A DNA stretch of 64,000 nucleotides from Siphonodentalium dalli (Eukaryota > Mollusca > Scaphopoda > Gadilida > Siphonodentaliidae): assembly GCA_032622095.1 (NCBI GenBank), contig CP136067.1, positions 59,253,899-59,317,898 on the forward strand, given 5' to 3'. A program made the position numbers and the translations under genes. Below are positions 1 through 11,114 of the stretch, piece by piece. The notes beneath the pieces are model-generated. The model was not told the DNA's origin and did not search any database. It saw nothing but the letters and a program-made list of their open reading frames with translations. Positions within the stretch are counted from its first letter, which is position 1; every line of letters begins with the position of its first letter.

Positions 1-2780
1 AAACTGCTGAAGACTTCCCCCACCTGGCACCCAGAATGCAACAGAATTCAAACTTTTTCAATGAAAAGGGAAAAACGCTATCTTTAATATATAGAGTTAT
101 TCCCCCTGCATTGAAAATAATACTGATTTTACTTCAATCTTGATGACAAAACGCGTTGAAACTCAACAAAAACAACATGTCCACAGTCTATTACACCGGA
201 TAAGTTGATAATACAATGTTTTGGAGCTTCCTCTTTCAAATGGTATATAATATGGCATATATTGTATATAAAGTCATCTGAGGGTTCGAAAATTAAGTGG
301 GCCTTTAAAGTTTTCACATTAAATCAATATAAATAAATCTTGATTTAATATAGTGATCCTGCACGTGTGTCCCCTGTGGTTGGGATTAGATATTAAATAA
401 TATATAATCACCCCTCCGATTAAGTGTTGATATTATATGTAAGTCATATAAGAATGGCCTGTATCATATACATGTAAGATACTGGAAGAGTCAGTGTTCC
501 CTATCCTTAAACTCCAAATGTGTCTTGTCATAATTTGGCATTTAACCATGATGGCCAATATATAGTAAGACAGTAAAGCCAGAAGCCATGGTGCGTTTCT
601 GAACCTGCATAGTATTCTTACCAAAAAGGTAATCTAGCAAATAATCGCCCAAGACTTATCGTACATTATCCACTGTCTGATATTTAATACTCCTCCTCGA
701 GTGAGAAACGTCAAAACGTCTTAACACAATCGACAAAAGACCATTTCAGCAGACTGATTTTCTCACCTGCTTACGAAAGTGGGAGATAAAATATAGCGAA
801 ATATTTTTTTTATGGACAGAAAAATAAACATTCTGTCATATATTTAATAAGTCCAGGAACCCAACGTCACTAGTGTAATCTCTAAATCGTCGCTTCAAAC
901 GTTCGAATAGCTGATATATGAAACCTGTGCAGTGGTTGAGCTAGATAGAGTTATTGGAGTTATTGGTAAAAGGGACTATTTAAATTTTACGAACACTTAT
1001 TAAATGGTTGAGGTGTGTTTGATATTAAAAATTGCGACACAATCTATTCCCATTTTCTTTGTAAATTCCAGTGATGAATATGAGTTTTTAACGATTGCTA
1101 TTTGTTTTAATGTGCATTGTGAATTCCATTGCACGTGTACTAGTTTATCCCGTCAGATAAACGTTTATATATGTTTTAAACACATTTAAAATCAAAACCG
1201 CTTTAGGTTAGAGATTACATTAGTGACATGGGTTCCTGGCCCTGAAGTCGTGAGTATGTGGAACCTCGAATGGGCAATGCATTTGTCCGTCCTGATAGGC
1301 GAATTTTGTGTACATGTGATAGTCAAACTGTGATATTGTAGATATTTAAGTTATTTATTACCTTATTATCGTACTCACATGACCGATTTGAACACATTGG
1401 ATATGTGAACACCTTTTCACAACTTTCAAATTTAAAAAAAAACATTGGGATTGGCGGAGGTATGAAGTCAAATGTCAGTCAGCACAAGATGAGAGAGCTC
1501 TAAGTGGTGTCGATTCAAAGCCTTTTGTGGTTCCTTTCAAGTTTCAGCATAAGACAATAAATGAGTATTTTTCATACGACACCAGTGTTTGTACACAATG
1601 CGGATCGGAAAGTTGCATTGACTCTGACTGTGTTAGTTGAATGTTGATATTTTCGCTAAACCTTTCTATACTAAATGGATTCTCACACTCAGTTATAAAA
1701 GTGGTATATTATTCATTTCGAGGGGTTTCCAGGAAAAAATAGCAGACGACCGACAGACAAAATGATAAACGGAGAGCCTGAATTACCTTCTGGAAATGTA
1801 TAATTCAGAAACACGATACACTCCCATTTTATTCTTCAAATCGGCGACAACCGAGATAAAAGTCTCCCAAGACATATTATATGGTGTGTTGTTTTAAAAA
1901 TCGTCTGCGAATAAAATGTTACGCTTACAATGCACCTATACTTTCACGATACTTTCATCTTAATATTTAGCATTTAATGAAATTTTGACACACAATTGGT
2001 GTCACTGTAGCTGAAATATCGACATATTTAGGGGGAAATCGGTCATGTGGGCATGCGATTCTGTCCCGAACGGCGTCTCGAATACGCTCCCTCCTTCTTT
2101 GAATGAAGTCCTGCGTATGTTCTCTTTTTTCTTGAAACGCATTGTTATATACTGTCATGCATATTAGTATTATTTTGTCGCATTTCCACTTTTTGTGTAT
2201 GGAGTTTCAAAAGCTATATAGGTTCAGAAGAGCCCATAACTGGAACACCTATCTATACTGCTCTATATACAGATAGCGATGCGGATTGTGACTCGTATGT
2301 GCATAGACTCAAATATTCGAAAAGTAATTCGAGGGAGTACGTCATTTTAAACACAAAGCTAATAAAAATATGTTGGAACAATTAAAGTGACTTCCAGCCT
2401 CCAGCCTTTTGTGCTGAACAATTTAAAGTGTTACATTCAGCCTGATATATTTATCACAAAAAGTGGTGAAAATAGCATTTCCCCGTTCAGTTCACCTTGT
2501 GTGAGTTGTGTTGTTTGTACACATTCGGGACAGGATCGCGGAAACGAATTCGATTGTCAGAATCGCTGGATTGTTATATTTTTGTTATTGTATTATATCT
2601 ACGTCACGATATATTAAAGTATCTTCACGAAATGTCATATTTGTTTTGTCTTTTTCGCCATTCATCTGACCCAATGTGTTTGTTCTGAAGACCTCCCCAC
2701 ATAAAGTGTTGGCGAAGTGTTTGTGAATGCTCGATATCCCATTCTGGATAAGTTGCTTCTTAAGTTGTGTTTTTATAATT
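1..2780. other. Unassigned AT-rich DNA, no recognised gene
   Basis: I see no exon, RNA gene, transposon terminus or tandem repeat that I can support here. Open frames on either strand are short (about 60-76 codons), lack recognisable motifs, and overlap one another on different frames, as expected by chance in AT-rich DNA. Confidence 0.5.
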
Positions 2781-2799
2781 AGTATATATCAAAGTACTT

Positions 2800-3120
2800 T
2801 GAGACCAAAAATTATGGATGTACGCGAAAGTGTAAACAAATTTTGAAAAATCACGTTTTGGGTTTCTTATCTGAAAACCCCAGGAAAATCCCTTTCTTAA
2901 GGTGTGTTTTCTTAATCAGTACACTTAGGAGTATCATCAAACCAAAATTCATCGATGTACGCGGAAGTGTAAATAGAAGTGATTTTTGGCACTTTTTGTG
3001 GTTCAGCGGCCCCTAAACCCCAGGAATGCGCAACTTAAGAAATCGGTTTTTCAGAATGTTCCATTATTGGTACCAACTTTAGGGGGTCAAACCTTTTGTA
3101 CGCAAAAGTGTAAATAGAAC
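2800..3120. repeat. Degenerate tandem repeat, about 140-bp period
   Basis: A phrase close to GATGTACGCGAAAGTGTAAA recurs near 2817, 2953 and 3096, spaced about 136 and 143 bp. Between them similar words recur in the same order (accaaaatt, aaccccaggaa, cttaag). This gives roughly two and a third diverged units. No coding role is visible. Confidence 0.6.
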
Positions 3121-3210
3121 ATATGCGGGCTCCCCAACTGTCTAGAAAATACCTGCATTATCTAGACTATGAACCCACCTAGGGACTACGCTCAATCTAC
3201 CATCTAAAAT

Positions 3211-3482
3211 CATGACTGTCTGCGAGAAAATAAATAACACATTTCTCATTGCATATTTAAGTTTTTTGGCAGCCAGTTGCAGCCTGCAGGACAATTTTTT
3301 ATCGGGTAAAGGACCAAAACAACATAAATATTATTCAACCACGTTTTCAATAATATGGCAGACATAAATACTCAATACTGATTCGTCTTTTCCTTTAAAA
3401 AATAGTTCTGCAAATGGCTGCCAAAAAAAAACTAAAATGTGCAATGAAAAATATTTTATTTATTTTCTCGCAGACAGCCATG
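3211..3482. mobile_element. Small inverted-repeat element (MITE-like), about 272 bp
   Basis: The left end, beginning CATGACTGTCTGCGAGAAAA, reappears inverted at the right end, where the reverse complement begins CATGGCTGTCTGCGAGAAAA. Similarity continues inward for about 70 bp on each side and includes TTTTTTGGCAGCCA. The core is short and non-coding, so this fits a non-autonomous terminal-inverted-repeat element. Superfamily and target duplication are not clear. Confidence 0.65.
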
Positions 3483-3489
3483 GCATATA

Positions 3490-4460
3490 TGATAGTCGTC
3501 TTTTCAAAGTCTGAAGCTGCGAACGTTATGTGTGGCTTTAAGATTGAGCGATTACTATAGATTCAATACAATGTTTGATATATATACGAGCGATGCATTT
3601 AATAACCGTCACCAGATGGCTCCATATTTACGTCCACATTGCAATTGTTACGACATTACCGCGCGTATTCTTTACTCGCATATTGCACCCATGGGGGAGA
3701 TCGTTGCCCAATGTCAAAATGATGGGAATTATCCTATTTGGCAGTAACACAAATTGGATGGAGATAAATTCGAATAATATGTTTTATCGATGGGGCTATC
3801 CAGCCAGTCATATTATCCATCACGTCTACTTTATTCACGTATTCCCTTCTTCTCTGCTGCACATTGGCTTCGTGTTGAGATACTAAATAACAAAATTAAT
3901 ATTCTATACAGGCTGTTTATTATACGTATTCCCATAACGAGCTTTGCAGATAGTGAATACTGTCAGTCTGCATGGTCTCGTGGAAACAATTAAACGTACA
4001 CTTATAGGATCCTATATAGGGGGTCTATGTATGGTCTGAGGTTCCAATTAATACTGGTACAAATGCAGGCATTCTGGCATGCATAACTCAAAGTTGCCAA
4101 ATTTGTGTTTGCTAAATCACTTGATAAAGTGCGTTTGCCTATAAAACCGAATACAAAACTCCCGAAACAAAAACGACTTTACATGTTTGCGTTATTCCGT
4201 TTGTGTACTATAACTGTTAAGAACACGGGGCTAATTGTTATACTGGATTCAAAAAAGAATATATTGCGTTATCGTGTCTATGGGTATGTTGTTTTCAGTC
4301 GTTGGACTCAATTATTACAAACAAATCTATAAATTACATGTTATACCCCACTTGTAATAATAAGATTATACAGTTAGGCAATCTAATTTATGCACGGTGG
4401 TCATGGCTCATCGAAACTGTTTCAGGGTTAAATTGGACAATTTACCTCATTGAAACTTGA
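3490..4460. other. Unassigned DNA with short plus-strand open frames
   Basis: Three overlapping plus-strand open frames of 67-103 codons lie here (3532-3993), in different frames of the same DNA. The 71-codon frame has a fairly protein-like composition but starts at GTG and shows no domain or splice site I can defend. Treated as non-coding. Confidence 0.35.
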
Positions 4461-4462
4461 TA

Positions 4463-4620
4463 TAAGTAAGTAAGTAAGTAATGCTTTATTCTCAGCCAAT
4501 TGGTAATTTGGTGCATGAGAAAACATATAATACACTATGTACAAATGAGAACGCCCCGGTCCAGCATCGTGGTCGGCATGCATAGGAAGATTATCGGGCA
4601 GGTTGAAAATTCAAATATGA
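4463..4620 (-). mobile_element. LINE-like 3' tail fragment with (TTAC)n end
   Basis: On the minus strand the segment ends in CTTACTTACTTACTTA preceded by AATAAAGCATTAC. A short tandem repeat after an AATAAA-like motif is typical of the 3' end of a non-LTR retrotransposon. No reverse transcriptase sequence is left, so it is probably a heavily 5'-truncated copy. The left limit on the minus strand is uncertain. Confidence 0.4.
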
Positions 4621-4858
4621 GCCAGAATGAGCGAAGGTTTTATTGAGTAAGTTATATTCGGATGCCAAATATATGGCCGATGTGATACCTGTACAATAGT
4701 AGGTTTCCTATAACACTTTCTTTTGTATTTTTAGTGGCGATATAATTAGTTATTTCAAAATTAATATATTAAATTAATAAAGGCATGGCCTGACTCAGTT
4801 ATCATCGTCATTGAACCTCATCGGCATGACATGGCTCTAGCACCGTTTGAGAGAGAGA

Positions 4859-4898
4859 ACACACACACACACACACCCTCACACACACACACACACAC
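4859..4898. repeat. (CA)n microsatellite
   Basis: Two runs of CA dinucleotides separated by CCCT. Confidence 0.9.
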
Positions 4899-5011
4899 GG
4901 TAACGCAAAATGTAAACACGGGGCTAAATAACTGTCTAACAACCATGAATATATCATGTACAAAAATTCGGGTAAGCAGTCTCAGCCCCCCCCCCCTAAA
5001 ATGTTAGTTAA

Positions 5012-5267
5012 AAGGCCTCAGTGGTAAAGAGTAACCCAAACCTCCCCAAGCCCACCCACCCTATAGAAGAATTTGATTTATATTTCACCAGAGTTGATCT
5101 ATTGTGGTGTTGTAATTTCTCATACAAATCGCCGTTATTTCGTAAAGGTACATCCTTTATAGAGTTATTACCCTTTGGCAATGTAAGGATTTTAGCTTTT
5201 CAAAGAGCCTGTGGCATGCTTCAACGGCTGGCGTGGCATGCCACATACCCTTTACCACTGATGCCTT
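5012..5267. mobile_element. Small TIR element flanked by TTAA
   Basis: The left end AAGGCCTCAGTGGTAAAG is matched by an inverted right end (reverse complement AAGGCATCAGTGGTAAAG). TTAA lies immediately outside both ends (5008-5011 and 5268-5271), which fits TTAA-targeting insertion as in piggyBac. The symmetry runs 4 bp beyond the TTAA on each side (TTAGTTAA / TTAACTAA), so the true boundary is slightly ambiguous. An 84-codon open frame covering the element has no recognisable motif and is probably fortuitous. Confidence 0.6.
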
Positions 5268-5279
5268 TTAACTAATAGT

Positions 5280-6480
5280 TTTGTATTACTACAGAGTAAC
5301 ATTGGTCTGTATCAGGTGAAAATATGGGCGTACGGCTATATGCGGGAGATATTGCCGAAAACAGACTACAAACCACTGGCCCTACATTATGTATCGTGCT
5401 TATCAGGGGTCACATAACTTACGCCGCGAATTGAATTAAAGAGAACTTCTTGTTTTATTTGTTATATGAGGACACAATTGAGTGTTAAAAACCTTAAAGT
5501 TATGTACACAAATTGGTCATATTAAGTTTTGGGGTGCACGTCTATATATGCATTGGTTATCACGCTTGCTACCAGTTACAACTTATATGATCTCTCAATG
5601 ATCTAAACCAGTTTCGACACAATTGAGGTCGTGACGATCATACGAATCAACTGACCATCGGTAGCTATAATTACGTCCCAAATTTGAAGTCTGCCTTTTA
5701 AATTCTGAGCCTCTGTTTACGATCTGCATGACTGACAGTTTTATTACCTTCAAAACTTTAAATCGAACCAGGGGCTCCAGTTACCAGCTCAATACCAAGT
5801 TTCCCATTTCCTCTCAAAACTGGTGGTTATTGCCATAGCCAGGGGTGTTTATCGATGAGGCATGACGTGGCAATTGAGGCTAAATAGTAAAATTGCAAGT
5901 TTTATATGAAATCTTTTACCAGTCACCGGGAATGCAAACCCACCCCAACGATGGGCAATAATATCAATCCAATCTGGTGCGAAAATTCAGCGATGCTTAA
6001 ATTACGTCACAAAAATTATGACGATTTCACCGGAATTGATTATCTTAAATGCTTAAAGGGGTAATGTACTCAAAAATGTTGTTGTTGATTTTATAATCTC
6101 TGAGTCGTAGAATAAGGTAATCAGTTCTTCATTATTTGAAACTCTGTTGAGTACGGAGTAATGTTACGGATGACAGATTAGCCGGAATGCGAAAATACAA
6201 ATTGTCGTTGTCGAGTAATTTGTGTACATTTTTCAATCAAACGTATCAAATAAATGTTATATTATATGCATAGGGCATACTAGTCCCATATACTCATTAA
6301 ATGTTATATTATATGCATACTAGTCCCATATACTCATTTACGTTATTGCATATGCACTAGCCAGTGAGAGGTTTGAGTTTACGCCCCGTATCAACATAAT
6401 GTTTTACATGATCGTGTTTGCCACGCGTTGCCCAATCCACTATGCGTCAATTAATTTGATTACGTCTTGACCACGGAAAT
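5280..6480. other. Unassigned DNA; short direct duplication near 6240-6350
   Basis: No gene is recognised. Near 6250-6345 a roughly 45-bp phrase containing ATGTTATATTATATGCATA and ACTAGTCCCATATACTCAT occurs twice in tandem. Confidence 0.4.
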
Positions 6481-6484
6481 TCGT

Positions 6485-6518
6485 AATTTAATTTATGGCT
6501 CCAGCCATAAATTAAATT
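6485..6518. repeat. Perfect hairpin / cruciform-capable palindrome
   Basis: AATTTAATTTATGGC is followed almost at once by its exact reverse complement, with only the CC dinucleotide unpaired at the tip if T-A closes the loop. The 16-bp perfect stem stands out from the surrounding AT-rich DNA. Function unknown. Confidence 0.8.
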
Positions 6519-6854
6519 TGTATCAAATTATTAACTTTGATTTTAAGATAACCTATATATTAACCAGTACGTTTACAGAATACATCTTCGACTCAACTTA
6601 CTTATTTTTCTATATATTATCGATATTAGATCGTTGTTATTACCGGGAATTTATTGAAAATGGCGTACAGTAACCCTTTAACATCTGGTCAAATGGTTTA
6701 TCTGCTGCAACGACCGACAGCTTATATGAAAGGTGAAGATCTCAAGATATTTATATGATACTTTATGATGACTATCATGTTCTGCAAGGCATCCACGGGA
6801 TTGTCTGATAAGAAACATATTTCAAAATATATCTCATATAAACACTAATTGTTC

Positions 6855-7115
6855 GATGACCTTGACCCTTAACAAATGACCTTGACCTCACAGACCTGTG
6901 ACCTTTACACAGGGATGTGGCTAGAGGGTCTCCGTTGGGGGGTGTCCACCTAGGGAAATTCCAATTGCACCCCCTTGAATCAGAATCAGACACCAAACAC
7001 AACTTTTGCATAATTCCATTTTTGCACCCCCCCCTTGAATCAGAATCACAGACCAAACACAAGTTTTGCATAATTCCATTTGCACCCCCCCCCTTGCACA
7101 TCAGTCCTCATGCCT
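6855..7115. repeat. TGACCTTGACC-rich stretch and 64-bp C-rich tandem repeat
   Basis: At 6855-6905 the motif TGACCTTGACC/TGACCT occurs four times. At 6960-7100 a roughly 64-bp unit (TGCACCCCC, CTTGAATCAGAATCA, CCAAACACAA, TTTTGCATAATTCCATTT) is repeated twice with a third partial. The text GGGATGTGGCTAGAGGGTC at 6912 also occurs, inverted, near 35885-35905, so this is probably an old fragment of the TIR family described at 34-45 kb. Confidence 0.5.
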
Positions 7116-7369
7116 AATATCCTATGTATTCATAAACTATGTTATTCTATATGCCCGGTATAAGAAAATTCAGATACTTTAACCTGAGAATTGCATAAAT
7201 CCTAACATCTAGTAGCCTACTCCAGACAAATGCACACGGCTACGGGTAAGAGACCAGGACATTGTGTCCGTCCATGTTTGTTCAGCCCGGTGTGAGAAAA
7301 TTTGGAAAACTATACAAGAAAATCGCAAATCCTAGCATCTAGACTGGCTACAACTGAAGCTTCCCTAGT

Positions 7370-7774
7370 GTTGTGTGAAAACAAACCCTTAAATCATACC
7401 TCTTTTAGGGACGGGTACTGCGTGTTTAATGATTCTTATGCCTTCTTCACCTTAGTCGTGTAAAATAAGGTCTAATCGGGTAAAATATTGAAAAACCAAA
7501 AATTTAATTAAAAAAAATTCAAAAATCCAGTAAATTAAAAATGTACGGGTAAAATATTTAAAAACCAAAAATTAAATTAAAAAATTAATCAAAAACATTA
7601 ATTAAAAAATCCGGTAAATTAAAAATACACAATTAACTCATGTTATAAACAAAAAATTAATATTAACTCATTGAAAAAAAAAATTAATTAAAAAATTAAT
7701 TAAAAAATTAATTAAAAACATTAAAAATTGTCATGTTTCTGACCAACGCCGCCAGTGGAGGGCTAACATGCTAG
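7370..7774 (+). mobile_element. Helitron-like unit 1 (5'-truncated)
   Basis: This is the first member of the plus-strand array. It resembles the last part of unit 6 (shared CCTCTTTTAGGGACGGGTAC block and A-rich tract). It ends with a hairpin-like CGCCAGTGGAGGGC, then TAACATG and CTAG at 7771-7774. The 5' TC end is missing, so it is truncated. It encodes no Rep/helicase. Confidence 0.65.
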
Positions 7775-9075
7775 TCTATCTATACTATATATTTTGAGAC
7801 TTCGTATATATGTATGTACTTCATAGAATCCAAAACGCGTGTACAGATTGAGCTCAAACTTCCTATGTAAGTGTCAAATCACACCGACACGACCGTGGTC
7901 GTGGTTTAGAGAAGCTCAGAGCACCCGTTCTCCAATCTCAAATCACCGCAAAGGCACGGCGTGGGTTAATCAAGTGATTATTTAATGAGCGTTTGTTTTT
8001 GACGCATCTCTATAAAGAGCGTCTGTTTCCCATTCAACGTTATTTGCATCTACGGAACATACATTAAATTTAAAAAACATTTGTTTCTGACCAACCCTGC
8101 GAGCACGGATGGCGCGCTTTGTTTTTACAGTATATAGTTATATACCGAAATCATCCCAGATAATCACGAATATAGCATCAGATTTCTCCCCAGATATACC
8201 GTATGGAATCTGCCAATCTACGGGAAATTCCAGGGAATGCCGATTGAGCTCAAACTTGCTACCCACGGGAAGTGTCATATATATGAGTGTGTCCTTTATA
8301 GACTCGAACCGATTGAGCTCAAACTTGCTAAATAAGAAAATAGCCCCCAAGCCGTAAATATCAACAACAACGATATTGCTACCTACGGGGAGCAACGTTA
8401 TTAGCATCTGCAGAATTATGCAGAGAGAAAGTGCTTTCCTATTTTTAGAACGCAACACATGTTTACGTCGCGTTGGTGATTGAGGTTCACAACGGGGTTA
8501 ATTGACTGTCCGCTCTTTGCGACGATGAGGTTCACGGCGGGGACTATTGACCAACACTCACAATTTCGTCTTTTGCATCAGATACCAACACCTCGACCGA
8601 TCGGGACGAAACTTGGTACGTGAGTGTAGTTTGACCAGGTGGTCGTCGCTGTCGTATTGGCGAGCCCGTGCGACGCCCATGCAGCGCATGCGCAGACGAG
8701 ATATCGGAAACGGGTGGAGCTATCGACTTGAAATTTGGTATGTGAATGTATCTTGCGCCGGGTACAAATTTTATCGGGTCGCCGAGCCCGTGCGACGCCC
8801 GTGCAGCGCATGCGCAGACGAGATCTAGGAAACGGGTGGAGCTATCGACTTGAAATTTGCTATGTGAATGTATCTTGCGCCGGGTACACATTTTATCGGG
8901 TCGCCGAGCCCGTGCGACGCCAGCTTCGCGCATGCGCAGACCAGATCTCGGAAACGGGTGGAGCTACCGGGTACAATTTTTTCTTATTGAAACGCGTGGA
9001 GCTAAAAATTAAAAAAAAATATATAAAAAAATGTCATGTTTCGGACAAGCCGCCGGTGGCGGGCTAATCTGCTAG
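7775..9075 (+). mobile_element. Non-autonomous Helitron-like unit 2, 1301 bp
   Basis: It begins TCTATCTATACTATATA directly after the CTAG of unit 1 and ends with a CCGCCGGTGGCGGG hairpin followed by CTAG at 9072-9075. Inside (about 8590-8990) is a 122-bp tandem unit carrying GAAACGGGTGGAGCTA and GCGCATGCGCAGACGAG. The same 122-bp unit fills the minus-strand array at 36.6-39.3 kb. Open frames of 77-129 codons on both strands are produced by this repeat and are not genes. Confidence 0.8.
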
Positions 9076-10156
9076 TCTACTATATAATTTGAGAACTCCG
9101 TGTATATATATGTGTGTGTGTATATATGTATGTGGGTACTTCATGGAATCGAAAACGCGTGTACAGATTGAGCTCAAACTTCCTATGTAAGTGTAAAATC
9201 ACACCGACACGGCCGTGGTCGCGTTTTGGAGAAGCTCAGAGCACCGTTTCTCCAATCCCAAATCACCGCAATCGGCACTTCGTGTTTAATAGCGTTGATA
9301 TATAAAGAGCGTTCGTTTTCCGCAGTGTCTATATAAAGAACGTCGTTTTTGCTATCTACTTATCTGTATGACGGGAGTCTGTAGCCTGTCGCTCGAAATA
9401 TTATGCAGAGACGTTTGTTTTCAATTCAATGCAATGTTATCGCTCGAGCGTTGTCTGTCGTTCCTAGGAAGGGGGGATTTCTACGGGTAAATTTCGTTTC
9501 GCTATCTACTTATCTGTATGTCGGGAGTCTGTAGCCTGTCGCTCGAAATATTATGCAGAGACGTTTGTTTTCAATTCAATGCAATGTTATCGCTCGAGCG
9601 TTGTCTGTCGTTCCTAGGAAGGGGGGATTTCTACGGGTAAATTTCGTTTTGCTATCTACTTATCTGTTTGACGGGAGTCTGTAGCCTGTCGCTCGAAATA
9701 TTATGCAGAGACATTTCACAACGGGAAGCGTTTGTTTTCAATTCAATGCAATGTTATCGCTCGAGCGTTGTCTGTCGTTCCTAGGAAGGGGGGATTTCTA
9801 CGGGTAAATTTAATTAAAACAATTTAAAATTAAAAAAATAAAAAAATAAAAAAAACAATTAATTCATATTAAAAAATAAAAAACCAAAATGTCATGTTTC
9901 TGACGAAATTTGGTACAAAGCCAGAAACAAATTTTTTTATTAAAACAATTTTTAAATAAAAAAACAATTCAGAAAAAAAATCTATTAAATTTAAAAAATA
10001 TTAAATTCATATTAAAAAATATAAATAAAAAAAAAAAAATCATGTTTCTGACAAAATTTGGTACAAATGCAGCCCAAGTGTCTCGGAACCTGTTGCAATT
10101 GCTTTTTCGAACAAAGCCATGGGACGAATGCCGCCAGTGGCGGGCTAACCTGCTAG
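9076..10156 (+). mobile_element. Non-autonomous Helitron-like unit 3, 1081 bp
   Basis: It begins TCTACTATATAATTTGAGA and ends with the GCCGCCAGTGGCGGGC hairpin, TAACCTG and CTAG (10153-10156). It contains an internal 150-bp direct triplication at 9351-9500, 9501-9650 and 9651-9812; the third copy has a roughly 17-bp insertion. An A-rich tract precedes the last 110 bp. That 110-bp 3' block is shared with units 4 and 7. Confidence 0.85.
9351..9812 (+). repeat. 150-bp tandem triplication inside Helitron unit 3
   Basis: GCTATCTACTTATCTGT starts each copy at 9351, 9501 and 9651, exactly 150 bp apart. Each copy ends in the GTCGTTCCTAGGAAGGGG block. The first two copies are nearly identical, so the expansion looks recent. 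Confidence 0.9.
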
Positions 10157-10178
10157 TCTACTATATAATTTGAGACTT

Positions 10179-10222
<44 letters not shown>

Positions 10223-11114
10223 ATATATATATGTATGTGGGTACTTCATGGAATCCAAAACGCGTGTTCAGATTGAGCTCAATTTTCGTATATAAGTGTA
10301 AAATCCCACCGACACGGCCGTGGTCGCGTTTTGTAGAAGCTCAGAGCACCGTTTCTCCAATCCCAAATCCGATTAAGCTCAAATTTCGTATATAAGTGTA
10401 AAATCCCACGGACACCGTCGTGTTCGCGTTTTGGAGAAGCTCAGAGCACATCTTCTCCCGCCCCAATCATCAAAATCACCGCAATCGGCACTTCGGGGTT
10501 AATAGCGTTGACATGTAAAGAGCGTTCGTTTTCCGCAGTGTCTATATAAAGAGCGTCGTTTTCGCTATCTACTTATCTGTATGACGGGAGTCTGTAGCCT
10601 GTCGCTCGAAATTTCACGACGGGAAGCGTTTGTTTTCAATTCAATGCAATGTTATCGCTCAAATATTATGCAGAGAGATTTCACGACATTAGGACGGGTA
10701 CGGCAAACTCGAAATATTATGCAGAGAGATTTCCCGACGGGAAGCGTTTTCAATTCAATGCAATGTTATCGTAGAGAGATTTCACGAAACAAAGAATGCG
10801 TTGTCTGTCGTTCCTAGGAAGGGGGGATTTCAACGGCTAAATTTTTCCGCCAGAAACAAAAAATTTAATTAAAACAATTTAAAATTAAAAAAATTTAAAA
10901 ATAAAAAACTAATTCAGAAAAAATATATATTAAATTTAAAAAACATTAAATTCATATTAAACAATAAAAAACAAAAATAAATAAAAACAAATTAATTAAA
11001 AAATTTCATTGAAATTTTGTACAAATGCAGCACGAGTGTCTCGGAACCTGTTGCAATTGCTTTTTCGAACAAAGCCATGGGACGAATGCCGCCAGTGGCG
11101 GGCTAACCTGCTTG
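10157..11114 (+). mobile_element. Non-autonomous Helitron-like unit 4, 958 bp
   Basis: It starts TCTACTATATAATTTGAGAC directly after the CTAG of unit 3. A (TA)n run at about 10180-10212 lies just inside the 5' end. It ends with GCCGCCAGTGGCGGGC and a mutated terminus CTTG (11111-11114) in place of CTAG. No protein is encoded. Confidence 0.8.

Noticed and set aside
8544-9067. Several 77-129-codon open frames on both strands
   Set aside because: They are read-throughs of the 122-bp Helitron repeat; the same reading appears wherever the repeat occurs (36.6-39.3 kb).
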